Assembly: GCF_027943255.1 (NCBI RefSeq)
Contig: NC_072892.1
Span: forward strand, 166,906,792 to 166,970,791
DNA from: Anastrepha obliqua
Taxonomy: Eukaryota; Arthropoda; Insecta; Diptera; Tephritidae
Length of the DNA stretch: 64,000 nt
Direction: 5' to 3'
The notes below the pieces were generated by a model. That model was given only the letters and a program-made list of their open reading frames with translations, had not been told where the DNA came from and made no database searches. A program made the translations under genes and the position numbers. Positions 43,171 through 54,894 of this stretch are shown here, one piece after another; position 1 is the first letter of the stretch; each line of letters opens with the position of its first letter.

Positions 43171-45209
43171 TAATTACTTAGGGTTGACCAAATCACGAAG
43201 GGTAATATCTCATCTTACCCTGCTATCTGCACAGCCTAATCGAAATTGCCAAAATGGCAGATTCCAAGATTTAAGTTCATGAGACTTAGGGCCGCTAAAG
43301 AGAAGGTGCTGCTTCTGCCGCAAAAAGAGCTCAAAGTAATATCAAGGCTGCAAGGATCTTCAAAAGCTATTTCCGGGAGGGGCAGCCACACTAATCGAGA
43401 GCTGAAGTTTTCTAAAGAGCTGAAGCTTAGAATTTACCTTGAGCGATACACGCTCGTAGAAAGATCTAGCGAGCTTGGAAGTCGATGTACTTTCCCATCA
43501 CTTTCTGAATTAAAGCAAAGCTCACACTCGTAGGAATATAACAATCGAACTGGAACTCCAGTTGCCGCTCCGCTGTCATAATAGATGTTAACAGTTATAA
43601 AACAAGTAAACAGCTAATCAGTAGCTTCCTTGATTTCAGACACCTCCTCTTAGTATGTACAATGAACTTGATGGGGAGCTCTTCCCAGAATACTCCTTCA
43701 CCAACCTTACCGTCTCACTTCGAGCCAAACGTGTGCAAGCTTGAAAGTATACATTATTCAGCCATCACTAGAATGAGTTCACATAAACTCAATTTCTATG
43801 AATCCTGGGGTGCTACAAATCCGCAGCTCTCAAATTTGGTGAGTGTCGGGAATTGCCTGTTAGGCAGACTTGAAACCGCCTTTAAACTACTTAGAAGCGA
43901 TCTCAAATTACTAGCTGCGCAGTAAGAATTTTAGGCCTATAAAAACGTGGTAATGAAAAGCAATCTATTTAGATTTAAATTTTATTAAAAAGACCCTAAC
44001 CCAGAATCGAACAATAAATACTAGGTTTCTGAAACAAAACAGTGCCCATAAATATTAAAATAGAGTTTTTTTGGGATTTACAGGCTGCGTTGCTATTTAT
44101 TGAGGATCCTCCCTGTTTTGCTTTTGAAATATTTTTCTTTATGACGACTCGATCTACTGCTGTTTGTGTCCATTTCTCACCCACTTACCTACAAATATCT
44201 ACGTCCCATATATTCGCCTTGTACCAAAATTTAAACTTCGGGCGCTGCTTACAAAAGAATTGAAAATTAAAGCCTTTCGCTGACAGTCGATGTTTGCTTC
44301 ATCAGTCATGAGCAAAACTGCAGTGACAGCTATAATCCGTCATTTTTTTTGGTGTTTGGTTTTTTTTGTATTGTATTTTTTTGTTCAAGGCTATGGACAA
44401 TGTGGCGCTACAATCAAAAACTTACACTGAAATTTTATGTAAACTTTAAATTTTCATAGTAATTCAGGAAGAATTATCAGGATTTTTCGTTGACTTTTTA
44501 AAAATTTGTAATTTTTCCTACCAAATGTGAGGTGTTTTTTAAGGAAAATATAATCTCAATTTACAAGTTTGTCTACATAGTATTACAAAAACTCTCTTAC
44601 TACTGCCATTTCGTTCAAAATACAGAATGTATGTACGTCAAAAAATTACCGGGAATCAATGATTTTGGAAGCCGGTTAAAGCGATTGTCAAAATTCAAAA
44701 AGCGCAGACGGTGAGTAAATCTGGTCGTTATATGGCATTTGACGAAAAAAGCCAACCAAAGCACACAAATGCGCTACCTTTCAAGACTATTATTCTGAAT
44801 CAAATTCCTGTGCAAGAACTCAGTAAATAACAATAAACAACCCCCGTATTCCCCTTCTATGGTTCCGGTAGACTTTTTATTATTCCAAAACTCGTATTAG
44901 CATTCCAAGACGCTCGTTTTCAGCTGATGAGAAAAAAAGAGGATTAGCATCAAGAACTGGAGTTGATTTTGGATAATAGTGTTGCTAATAATTGAGAAAG
45001 AGAACTCAATATGTGCCGTCTCGGTCCCAAGTTCAGAACTTTAGTTGATTAAGGAGAGTTATAGCAGCGGATGTGAATATATTGATCCAAACAGAAATTC
45101 ACTGGACCAATCATCAAATTACACAGAGAGAATACAAAAAAAGTGAGGCAAGTCAAACTTGAATCTTATAGAAATTTCGAAGAAACGAAAGAAAAAGCTA
45201 GACTTTGTA
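43171..45209. other. Unassigned DNA
   Basis: Several modest open frames (43246-43533, 43662-43925, 44042-44263) show no motif that I recognise. T-rich runs lie at 44345-44385. It could include decayed TE or host sequence. Confidence 0.2.
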
Positions 45210-45328
45210 AGGTTATTCAACAAGACCGCTCGGTAAGGCTGGGAAATAGGATGGACTTAGTCTTCCATCACTGAAAGGTGTGACTCTCAGTCTCTCTGAG
45301 AATGTTAAATATCTAAGAGTCAACTTGG
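45210..45328 (+). pseudogene. I-like RT scrap interrupted by a SINE
   Basis: The reading P-S-L-K-G-V-T-L-S-L-S-E-N-V-K-Y-L-R-V-N-L fits the region just after the active site in I-like RTs (normally K-Y-L-G-V). A SINE head begins immediately after. Confidence 0.5.
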
Positions 45329-45600
45329 CGGCCGCCGTAGCCGAATGGGTTGGTGCGTGACTACCGTTCGGAATTCAGAGAGAGAACGTAGGTTCGAATC
45401 TTAATGAAAGGCCAAAATGAAGAAAAAATTTGAAAAAAGAAAAACGTTCGAACGGCTGTCTTGCTTGAAGGAGAATGATGCACCGAAAACGTCCCCGAAA
45501 CATTAGCTCAGCAGGTTGGGTATCAACACCTCCCTCCTTTTCTAGTGGCAGGTTGCTAGGAAGAATCCTTTCCCTATCACTTCTCTACCTTAAAAGAAGC
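45329..45600 (+). repeat. SINE copy E: same tRNA-like head, different body
   Basis: The head GTAGCCGAATGGGTTGGTGC and B box GGTTCGAATCT (45391-45401) match copies A-D almost exactly. After about 45425 the sequence (TTCGAACGGCTGTCTTGC and following) no longer matches the common body. It may be a third body type or simply unrelated flanking DNA after 3' truncation. Confidence 0.6.
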
Positions 45601-47934
45601 AACAAAAAAATTACATATTTGACCTGGTATTTAATTGATAAGCACTAATGCGGTAGAGATCTGCATAACCGCACCTGTACTTATAAAAAATGATTTCGCT
45701 GCAATACAAAAGAAACTTCATGCCAAACCTATTTAGGAGAATACATTTATTTCTATTTGTTAAATTAATCATCGCCTTGGCCACAATCTGTCCGACTGAT
45801 AAATTCTCCTTCGCCTAAGCGGAAAATTTTTGGAATATTTTGTGAGCAGAAAATCTTTGATGCACCACAGTTATTTTCACAGTGCATTCACTAACTGCGT
45901 AGTGAAAAACTGAGGCAAAAACTCTCCGAAATTTCAGCGCTGTGAGTTGTGAAGAGTGTAATAAAAAATTTAATCGAAATAAAATTGCGCACTGAAAAAT
46001 CGAAAGTAAAGAAAAGCCTTGAAAAAAATAGTGTTTTCAAAGTGTCACGCGTATTTCTAGGCAGATTAAGCGCATTGACAGCGCAAAGCGTATACTTTCA
46101 CGCACACACATACACACACGGCATGGGCATGAAATTGTATGTATGTGCGAATGGGTGAAAAAATAACAACATAGTAGCTTTAAGCCAGCTGACCGCAATG
46201 GAAGAGTTGGCAAGCTCATCAGCGCGCGCGCACACACGCACACCCACACACACACATGCATACATGCCAGCATTTATATTGTCACACAGCAGCATTTCGA
46301 TGGCATTGGGCAAACAAATTGCAAAATGCATTGCGCCGTAAGGTATGCAACGTGTTTGCCCTATTAGGTACGATGTGCTGACAACCAAACAGTCGTCAGT
46401 CATTTGGTCAACGTTGACCTCAAAATGGTTGCCGTTGCCACAACAACTTTGAAAAGCTGCGGGCGCCAAATTGCAGTTTTAGTTGGTTGGTAAAAGTTTT
46501 TATATATTTTTTTTCAGCTTTCGTTTTTTAACTACAATTTGCAAATTGCCCTGGACTAGTACTTATATTATTTTTTTTTTGTTTTATGCAAACATTTTGT
46601 CTTTTTTTTTTTTGTTTTTTGTGCTTTATTTATTTTTCCAATTTGATTTTTGCCATAGTTACTGTTGGCAGCACAAAGTGGCAAATTTTCACACAAAATT
46701 TCATGACTGATTCAATTAATTCTGCTCTCCGGCGACAGTAAGAGGAAAAAACACAATTTGTTAGCTGCGCTAAATGTTAGGTGTAAATTGGATTTGTTAG
46801 CAATTTTTTTCGTTTTTTTTTTCTTTTTTTGAGGGACGAATGACAAGATTTTAAGGCCAGGAAAAAAACAACAGGAAATTGCATTGAATGCACATAAATA
46901 TTTTCCAGGGGTTTAAACGAGAATTTAGCAAATATGTGCATTCAAGTATATATACATACATACATACATACATATATACTTACATACACACACACACATA
47001 CATCCGTGCATACTCCCATGGCCCACTTATTCATTCACAAAAACGGAACTTTATCAAATTAGGTCGCTGCCAGTTGCTTACTCGGCCAGGTTATGAATTA
47101 TGAGCATCTTTGCCAACTTTTAGTTGGCATTTCACCCGCACGTTCATCGCATTGACCGCAAAGCACTTACTAGTCACCAACGCTTCGCTGTATCGCTATA
47201 ATTCTCAATTACGCGAGCGAAGATTCAGTGGTGAAGTCCGTGGCCAACACCGACTGGGCCACACTACGCACTTAAAAGCTTTTAAACAGACCAGGCTAAT
47301 TGAATTGTGTGCACTAACACAGTGAATGAAGGCATAAACGAAGTGTGAGCAAACGCAAGATGAGTGTAGGTAAGATGGGGAAGGCACAAGGAGTGGTGGC
47401 GGCTAATTGGTCAATTTGAGTACCTCTAACTTATGCAGAAACTTTTAAGAGGCCAAATTGTGTCAAAAGACATAGGCAAAAGTGGACTTTGCAAATAGGT
47501 GCAGTATATTACAATTATAAATATTTCTATACACTCATATTTATGTATATAAATGCAGTTTTTTAGTCTAAATTTAAATGCCAACGCTGAGGGGGAAGAA
47601 TGTACGCTCTTCATACACCTCTCCTAAGCGGTAACTACCATAACCGCACACTTTTTTAGTAACACAAAAATTCTTAATCATTTTTGAAATGTTTCTTTCT
47701 TGAGCGGTCAACCCTCCCATAGCAGAACGTGGACACTTTTTTCCATACCGCAGGCACAAAAGTGGACAGATAAGAAAAGAAGTTCTACCTTGGAGTAGTC
47801 AAAATCAATCACTTCGTTCGATGTTGTATATTTAATAGAAAGGAGGCTGGAGTGAGTAAGTTCACAGTCAGTGAAAAATTGTTTCAGGAAAGCTGATTTT
47901 GGGAAAACAGATATCCCAAATGATGATAGCGGTT
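45601..47934. other. Possibly unique DNA with several microsatellites
   Basis: CA-type runs lie at 46103-46120 and 46225-46260, an ATAC run at 46950-46977 and long T-runs at 46505-46515, 46570-46580 and 46600-46620. No TE protein is recognised. This may be host intergenic or UTR-like sequence. Confidence 0.3.
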
Positions 47935-48300
47935 GGACTGCAGAGAATGAGCTCCCACTATACGACGGTCGTTTAAAAAGTCCATGCAAAGTAAGAGATA
48001 TGGCACTACCGGCGCATGTCGAGGTTATTTTTAGTAAGTAGCGTATCTTGGAAGAACACACACCAAGCTTGAGCCAAATCGATCAATTTATTTGTATTTG
48101 GCATTCGTTTGAATCGAGGAAGTCGCTCTTTTCCTATTCCATCACTAGGACGCAGCAGCCTATGCCTCAGCAATTGCGGTCGCAAAATTAAAGGAAATAG
48201 GATTCTAAATCGTTTCATATCACCCCTATTCTCCGGACTTGGCACCCTAGGATACCTCGGACTACTATTTAAAAACGATTTTCATATATCACAGTGACCC
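47935..48300 (+). pseudogene. Internally deleted mariner-like element
   Basis: The left part (GACGGTCGTTTAAAAAGTCC near 47962) looks like a mariner TIR and leader. The right part (48215-48290) reads, across frames, S-P-x-L-A-P and then D-Y-Y-L-F-K-N, the third-Asp block. The region for the first two catalytic residues is missing. Confidence 0.5.
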
Positions 48301-49076
48301 CAAAGGCATTACATTGATTATTGACTCTCGAATATACCCCCAGGATACTGAATTTCAAGGTAAAAATCGCCAGACTAAAACATCACACTTTTCTAATCTA
48401 TTTGTATGCATTGCATAACAAAATCATTTTCTTACATTTCTCGTAGGAAAATTCTGTTTGATTTGTCAAATATTTACATAGGGAAATAAAACTGGTTAAA
48501 TATTAAAGATCTGAACTATTATGAACTTTTTTACACTTTTCTCAAAAACGAACCCATTTGTCAGTCCCTGAAGTTCGCTTAAGAGAGAGTACACTGTACT
48601 ATTTATCCATTCTTTGGCGATATGAGACAGTGTCATAATTAGCTTAGTGACAAGATGACCTGATCTGCGCTCACTTTGACCAAATGCCCAACTCCCAGGT
48701 ACTCCGGAGAAACTTTGCAACCAGAATAAAAAAATTTTGCTACATTTACCAACATGTATGTTATCCAAAAGAAAAATGGGAAAATTGAGAATGTTTTCTT
48801 CATCACTAAATTCATAGCTTCACCCAGTCAGTTTGAGTTAAAAAAAATTGTGCGACTAACTTCGGCCGCCACATCATCAGGTACTTATCAAACGAATTCA
48901 CACGCATTCACATACACATCCAATCAGACGTTGTTCAGATGGGGTCGAAGCAACGTAAGCGAAACCCTTTTTGTACGATCTCAGTTTTTCGTAAGCAAAC
49001 TGCTGTCATGTCCCCGGTGACGTCAGCCAATCAGCTGATTCTTTCAAATTCGCTGTATTTTGGCTATTTCATTTTG
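48301..49076. other. Unassigned DNA
   Basis: No motif recognised. The last 200 bases may be the leader of the following piggyBac-like element. Confidence 0.25.
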
Positions 49077-49820
49077 TGAGTCAAATGTGACTCATGAACG
49101 TAGCAAAAACAACACGTTCAATGAGTCACATGTGAACATATAGGACCATAAGAAATAATTTGCAAGACAGATAAGTTTTTGACACACAATAACGGTAAAT
49201 TGATATATAAATGTCAAAAGGGTGTATCAGTGTGCTTTTTTGTTTAATTGGAGTTAGAAAATTGGAGAAAATGGCTAACAAAAGATTTACGACAGAAGAA
49301 CCCACCCGATATTTAATATAGAAAACTCTGATGATGAAGCATTTAGTGATGGAAGTGATGAAGAATACGATGATACAGAGGAAATTGCAAATATTGTAAA
49401 AATTAGATTGGAAACCTCTTCGACATCTAACGCACCGAATTTGCAATTGAATAGAGATGTTTTGCCTTTGGGGAGAGAAATATTTACATGTAGTCACGGT
49501 GTACAAAATATTTTCGCTATTACCGAAGATGGAAGAATTAGTTTGGAGAAAATCTATTCTTATTTTATACCTGATGATTTAATTGAAGAAATGGTTATTC
49601 ACACTATAAAGTACGCTCAGTATTTGAAGGAAGTACGAACAATTTATTCGAATGACGAGGTGTAAAGATGTCAGCAGACAGGAGTTTAAATTATTTTTTG
49701 GAGTCATTGCGTATATGGGTTTCAATACTATGCCATCAATCGAGCACTATAGGAAATTGGACATGCTTTACTATAATCCTCTTATACACAGAATAAGTAT
49801 ATAATATAAAGGTGAATGTC
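49077..49820 (+). pseudogene. piggyBac-like transposase N-terminal fragment
   Basis: After an upstream palindrome TGAGTCAAATGTGACTCA (49077-49094), a start at 49271 (M-A-N-K-R-F) leads to an acidic region (S-D-G-S-D-E-E-Y-D-D). After frame changes come E-I-F-T-C-S-H-G and, near 49700, F-F-G-V-I-A-Y-M-G-F-N and E-H-Y-R-K-L-D, the start of the DDE_Tnp_1_7 domain of piggyBac-like proteins. The catalytic Asp residues are lost where a DD41D transposon begins at 49879. It is the only piggyBac-type coding sequence seen here, alongside two TTAA-flanked MITEs. Confidence 0.6.
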
Positions 49821-49878
49821 TATACGTTGTCCGCGCATCACTACGAAACGACAACACCAAATGACGTAAACATTTTTA

Positions 49879-51204
49879 TACAGGGTGGCTGATGAAAGCC
49901 GCTACCAAAAAAAAATTGGATAACTTTTTTTCTTTTTAAGTTATCTGTTCCATTTTTATTTTAATTTGCAGATTAATCTTTAAAATTTATTAAAATGGAT
50001 AACTGGGACACGCAAACAAGAATTTGGATAGTCCGCCGCTATCACGCACTGGAGTCCGTAGTTTTGGTACAGAGAGAGTACAGGCGGATGTTTGGCGGCG
50101 ATCCCCCGAGCAGATGGACCATAATGAGACTGGTGAATAATTTTGCTGAGCAAGGAACAGTCGCAAGAAGGCCTTATCATCGAAACCCACCAGTTCGGAC
50201 GGAGGAAACGATCGCTGCGGTAGCTGCAGCTATACAAAGCAATCCAAGGGTTTCAACAAGAAGCTTATCTGCTCAACTTGGTGTCAGCCGACAGTCTTTG
50301 CAAACAATAATGCACAAAGATTTAGACTTATTTCCCTACAAAATTCAAATGGTTAACAAACTGGATGCAGCAGACTTGCCGATTCGCTTGGAATTTTGCC
50401 AGAAGATCCTGCAAATGGTGGAAGAAGACCAAAACATGTTAAACTGGCTTTTCATGTCTGATGAGGCCCATTTCGATTTAAACGGCAATGTGAACAAACA
50501 AAATTGTCGAATATGGAGTACTTCTAACCCACAGATACTCCACGAGACGGAATTGCATCCTCTTCGCGTGACAGTGTGGTGTGCAGTTTCTTCACGCTGT
50601 ATTGTCGGGCCTTATTTTTTTGAAGAAAATGGTCACACCGTTACGGTTACTGGAGACCGCTATTTGAAAATGCTGAAAGAATTTTTCTATCCAGAACTAC
50701 GCCGAAAGAGAATTCCTTTCAACTTTGTGTGGTTTCAACAAGATGGGGCAACATCTCACATAGCCCAGACTGTTATGACAGAGTTGCGACGAAAATTTCC
50801 CAATAAACTGATTTCAAGAAACTCCGAATTTCGTTGGCCCCCCAGGTCGCCTGACCTTACTGCACCTGACTTTTCTTGTGGGGTTTATGTAAACAAGAAG
50901 TTTATAAAACAAAGCCAACAAATTTGGATGATCCATTTCCATCCATCCAATCCATTCGGGCAACAATTGCGGCTATTCCTGTCGCAACTCTCAAAGCAGC
51001 AATGAACAACTTTTTACTAAGACGCCGCACTTGTGTCAACGAGCATGGGGGGCATTTAAATTCAATTATTTTTAAAACTAGTTAAGCTACATTTAATGAA
51101 ATTTAATGACCTTCAACTTGAAAAAAAAAATAAATGAATTCCATACACTAAAAAAAAAGTTATTTGAGTTTCTTAATGTAGCAAAATTCATCAGCCACCC
51201 TGTA
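49879..51204 (+). mobile_element. Nearly intact DD41D Tc1/mariner transposon
   Basis: TIRs begin CAGGGTGGCTGATGAA at 49881 and, inverted, end at 51202. TA flanks both sides (49879-49880 and 51203-51204). Length is 1322 bases and it encodes one transposase. It lies just downstream of a piggyBac-like fragment. Confidence 0.93.
49995..51085 (+). pseudogene. DD41D transposase with one frameshift near the third catalytic Asp
   Basis: From ATG 49995 the protein has an N-terminal HTH part with the style F-G-G-D-P-P-S-R-W-T-I (DUF4817-like), a second HTH (T-R-S-L-S-A-Q-L-G-V-S-R) near residues 88-99, and a DDE domain: D156 in M-S-D-E-A-H-F, N-K-Q-N-C-R-I-W (168-175), D250 in Q-Q-D-G-A-T-S-H and D292 in R-S-P-D-L-T-A-P-D-F, with 41 residues between the last two. 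Right after that F the frame shifts by one base (about 50875). The continuation (K-Q-E-V-Y-K to G-G-H-L-N-S-I-I-F-K) stays open to 51085. All three catalytic residues are kept. The frameshift alone disables it. Confidence 0.9.
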
Positions 51205-52204
51205 CATTCATATTTTCACCCAATGAAGGTTATAGGCATGTTTTCATGATGGAACTCCCTTCCCACAACCTCCAGGTCGCGCCACCACTCTCATTAGTCA
51301 CTAATAATCCAATATTTGCTTAAATTTAGTCTAAGAAATCTTAGTTTTTCCTATTTCCCACTATTTATAGCACACTCTACACTTCATAATCCGCGGCTTG
51401 ACATAGAAAACTAATAAAAATAATTTTGCTTAATATTTTTCTGATTGGTTGTTTTGATTTTATTCAACGAGGCATAGCAACAGATGCCGGGTATTGTAAT
51501 ATTATGGTTATTAATAAAAAATTATTTTCTATGAAATTATGGTTTGTAATCCTTTGATATACATATCCTAAATCCCTCAAAAGTACTACTACGCGAGCGG
51601 GACCACGGGTTAAAGCTAGTATTTTATACAACAGGTTCTCCTCAATTCTAAGGTATTGGAGTTTTAGAGAGGTTCAAATAGGCGTTATTGGAGAAAAAAG
51701 AACTCATAAAATAGAGTCACTCATACATAAGATGATCGGCAGGTGGGCATTCCCACTACTTAGGACTGGTAGCGGCAGGCTAATAACGAAACCAATGTAA
51801 GACTGAGTGTTGTCGAGGCCCTATGCTCCCGAGTGGAGTGAACAAGGAAACAAAAAAATAATAATAATAAATTGCAAGTTTCTAGTAGTTAAAAAATTGC
51901 TTTGATTTTTGACGATTTTTCTGCTGACGGTGTTTGGTGTTTTCTTCCATAAAAAAAAAATGTGGGATAAGCGTTATTTGGAGAAAATTTTCAAGACCGC
52001 GACAAGGAAAAAATTCTCAGAAATCAGTGTGATCTACTTGAACCTTGTGAGAAAATTTGCTAATAAGTGATAAAGTCGATTCAAAAAAATTTAAGCGCAT
52101 TATTGCTTTTATTGTATTTTCCAAGAGTCTACTTACACATACCATTTACGATAACCTAATTGCACATTCGCTCAAAATTTTAATTTTGTACATATATGTA
52201 TATA
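51205..52204. other. Unassigned DNA with a possible Helitron 3' end at 51621
   Basis: CGGGTTAAAGCTAGT ends at 51621 after a G/C-rich CGCGAGCGGGACCACGGG stretch, similar to the CTAGT ends of canonical Helitrons. A repeat-like patch near 51885-51960 resembles 61880-61930. An AATAATAATAAA run at 51860-51871 follows a possible retroelement 3' end. No protein motif is clear. Confidence 0.3.
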
Positions 52205-52798
52205 CAGGGTGGGCCAAATAAGACCTACTAATGTCCATATTAAGGTCCATAGTTGGCCTAGCAGTATGCGCAGTTGCTCCATCTTGTTGAAACCATAAAT
52301 TAGGATACTGCTCCGCCATTGGCCGCAAAAAGTTTTCAATCAATGTTCTGTAAGAAGCTCCTGAAATCGATTCCGCCGTTTCATCCTCATTTTCAAAGTG
52401 GCCACAACACCGCACCAAACAGTACATGTAGATAGGTGCAACTGATGTTGGTGTGTTGCCCTTGGATTTTCAGAACCCCACAATTTACAGTTTTGTTTGT
52501 TGACATAACCATTTAAATGGAAATGCGCTTCATCCGACATTAAAACATTATTTAAAAAATCAATTTGTGTGGCTAATTCTGAAAGAATAGAAAAACTCGA
52601 TCATTTTAACACGTTGTGTTATACTGTAGGGTTTCATAAAACATTTTGAACAATTCAATTATGACCTACAAAAAGAGAAAAATAAATATGTCAAAAAATA
52701 AAAAAGTTATTTTTGCTTAACATTAGTAGGTCTTATATGTCAAAAAATAAAAAAGTTATTTTTGCTTAACATTAGTAGGTCTTATTTGGCCCACTGTA
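52203..52798 (-). mobile_element. DD41D-derived MITE in a SINE tail
   Basis: TIRs CAGGGTGGGCCAAATAAGAC (left, 52205) and its inverse ending at 52796 (one base shorter, CAGTGGGCC) match over about 28 bases. TA flanks at 52203-52204 and 52797-52798. Inside, the minus strand keeps M-S-D-E-A-H-F-H-L-N-G-Y and N-K-Q-N-C (52540-52490), then F-Q-Q-D-G-A-T-A-H-T-A-R near 52270. The N-terminal HTH and the third-Asp part are deleted. A 49-base tandem duplication lies at 52687-52784. The element sits at the TA end of a minus-strand SINE. Confidence 0.88.
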
Positions 52799-52991
52799 TA
52801 TATCATGCTGTACGCGCCAGCCCTTTTTGGATGTTTGACCGAGCTCCTCCTCCTATTTGTGGCGTGCGTCGTGATGTTGTTCCACAAATGGAGGGACCTA
52901 CAGTTTCAAGCCGACTCCGAACGGCAGATATTTTTATGAGGAGCTTTTTAATGGCAGAAATACACTCGGAGGCTTGCCGTTGCCTGCTGAG
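52799..52991 (-). repeat. SINE copy F, head lost, tail interrupted by the DD41D MITE
   Basis: The plus strand reads GTACGCGCCAGCCCTTTTTG, then GTTGTTCCACAAATGGAGGG and CCGACTCCGAACGGCAG, the inverse of the body of copies A and B. It stops at the CCTGCTGAG position, so the tRNA-like head is missing (5' truncation). Confidence 0.85.
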
Positions 52992-53796
52992 GGTGTATGT
53001 ACATATAATACCACAAAATATATGAAATAGAATATTTCAGCACACCACCGTCATATTTAGTTAAAAAATGAATATAATAATTTGTGTCACCACATTAAAG
53101 AATCACAAAAACTCACCCGAATGCAACCCACAAAAGTCTACCTTGAAAGCCGCCTTCACTGTGTATGAGTATACGAGTTAATATATGAGAAATATTATCT
53201 GCCCATATAATTTAACATTCACTCTCTCTTAGTCGAGAAATAGTTAACTCAGCACAAGAGAGATAATATTTTAGCAATTAAGTAATTTAATGTTACACAC
53301 CTCACGCACACAAGCGCACCCTACCACATCACTTTGCCTATGTATAGGCGTCGTAATTTATTGAGACTGCGGAGAGCTAAGCCTTCCCGCGTTATTTCAC
53401 CTTTTTCACCTATTTGTGTGGTCCTAACTCACGCGCCGCACATAGCCAACGAAAAAAGGTACGGAAATCGCCAATTTGCTGCATCTGCAAGATGTCGAAA
53501 ACGATTTACCAACTTTTAGTTTTATGTGTCGAAATTGCCCTAAAGGTGATTAAAATTATCTTTCTAATGTGTAACACTTACCAAAAAATTTCAAAGTTTC
53601 TTTTCGCCGCATATGGGAATAAACTTACCTTAGTACAAACATGCATACATATGACCGTAAAAAGTTAAGCCTCCCACATACTTAACACACATTCACATGT
53701 GTGTATGTGCTTATACAGGGTGCATACGGTATTTCACGATTTGAGAGTAATACCAATTAGTTTTTAGCTTGAGCAAAATTTAATGACATTTCACGA
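52992..53796. other. Unassigned DNA
   Basis: No TE protein. TACAGGGTGCATACGG near 53713 resembles the ACAGGGTG-type ends of Tc1-like elements, but no inverse partner was found. Confidence 0.25.
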
Positions 53797-54078
53797 ATTT
53801 TTTGAAGTGAAACTTCTTTTGTCTCGAAGGATGAAACGCTGTGAGGAGTAAAACCATAGCGTTTCATCTACATGTGACGCTACGCCAGCGCCATCTGTTA
53901 AAAGCGTGGCGTGGATGAAACGCTGTGAGGAGTAAAACTACGCTAAACTACGTAAAACTCACGCTATGCCAGCGCCATCTGTTAAAAGACTGGCGTGGCG
54001 TGTCGTCGTGAATGTAATGCGGTCGTTTATTATTGCATTCTTATCGAATGTAATTTGTAAATATGACATTTGATTGAC

Positions 54079-54390
54079 GGCCGCCGTAGCCGAGTGGGTT
54101 GGTGCGTGATCACCATTCGGAATTCACAGAGAGGTCGTTGGTTCGAATCTCGGTGAAAGCAAAATTAATGAAAACATTTTTCTAATAGCGGTCGCCCCTC
54201 GGCAGGCAATGGCAAACCTCCGAGTGTATTTCTGCCATGAAAAAAATCTGCTCATAAACATATCATAAAACAAAATGAAATAAATGTATAAAAAAAAAAA
54301 AAAAAAAATTTTCTTGTGATTCGAACCAAGGATTTCGGATCGGAAGCCCACATTGCTAGCCGCTGGGCTATCGCGCTGTGTTGTCGCCGC
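54079..54390. repeat. Composite SINE with two convergent tRNA-like heads, copy D
   Basis: Left head on plus: GTAGCCGAGTGGGTTGGTGC and B box GGTTCGAATCT (54140-54150). Right head on minus: GATAGCCCAGCGGCTAGC and GGTTCGAATCAC (54327-54316). The switch from the standard SINE body to the A-rich linker occurs at CTCATAAACATATC as in copy C. Relative to its host Helentron it lies in the opposite orientation to copy C, so the two insertions are independent. Confidence 0.85.
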
Positions 54391-54582
54391 AAAATAATGT
54401 ATCATAAATCTGTTTACCATACCAAAGACCATACACTTTGCGAACGCATTTCGGTGGAAACAGTTGACAGTTATCCCAAACACAATATTATATTAGTAAC
54501 GCGAGACGCGTCATAGAGTGTGTGTGTAGTTTTGAGCAAATCTTACAAACATATTTTGTTTTGTTGATTGATTTCTGTTAAA

Positions 54583-54894
54583 TATGGCATCAAATCAACA
54601 AAAACGGAAACCGAAAACAGGTGCTGAACGGCAACGTGAGTATTTGGAGCGTAAAAAATTAAGAGCTACTGTTGAACACCGTGACAGTGAATCCTCCGGT
54701 TGTACGATAAGTGATAATTTGTAGTACCAACAACAAGATGCGGAACTACCATTGATGCAGTATTTCATCGATACCTTGATAGATTAGAATGTAGATCATT
54801 TTTTACGTATTTCAGTTACCATAAAGCCCTTGTTTCATTTTTGGAAAACGAATCCAATAATGATAATGACAATGCCGAGAACCAAATGTAATTG
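54583..54894 (+). pseudogene. Helentron ORF start joined to EEP nuclease C-terminus, with stop
   Basis: The ATG at 54583 opens M-A-S-N-Q-Q-K-R and then G-A-E-R-Q-R-E-Y-L-E-R-K, a basic start resembling Helitron proteins. The frame stops near 54722. About 20 bases on, another frame reads G-T-T-I-D-A-V-F-H-R-Y-L-D and F-S-Y-H-K-A-L-V-S-F, the last part of the EEP nuclease as in the copies at 31985 and 37482, ending at 54891. The deletion is of the same kind as in the 31985-32386 ORF but with a different break point. Confidence 0.7.

Noticed and set aside
46098..46469. 123-codon minus-strand ORF with V-C-V-C-V runs
   Set aside because: The Cys/Val repeats are translations of CA/TG microsatellites.
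49077..49140. Palindromes TGAGTCA...TGACTCA as AP-1-type regulatory sites
   Set aside because: They lie in the leader of a piggyBac-like fragment and are better explained as subterminal repeats. No host gene is nearby.
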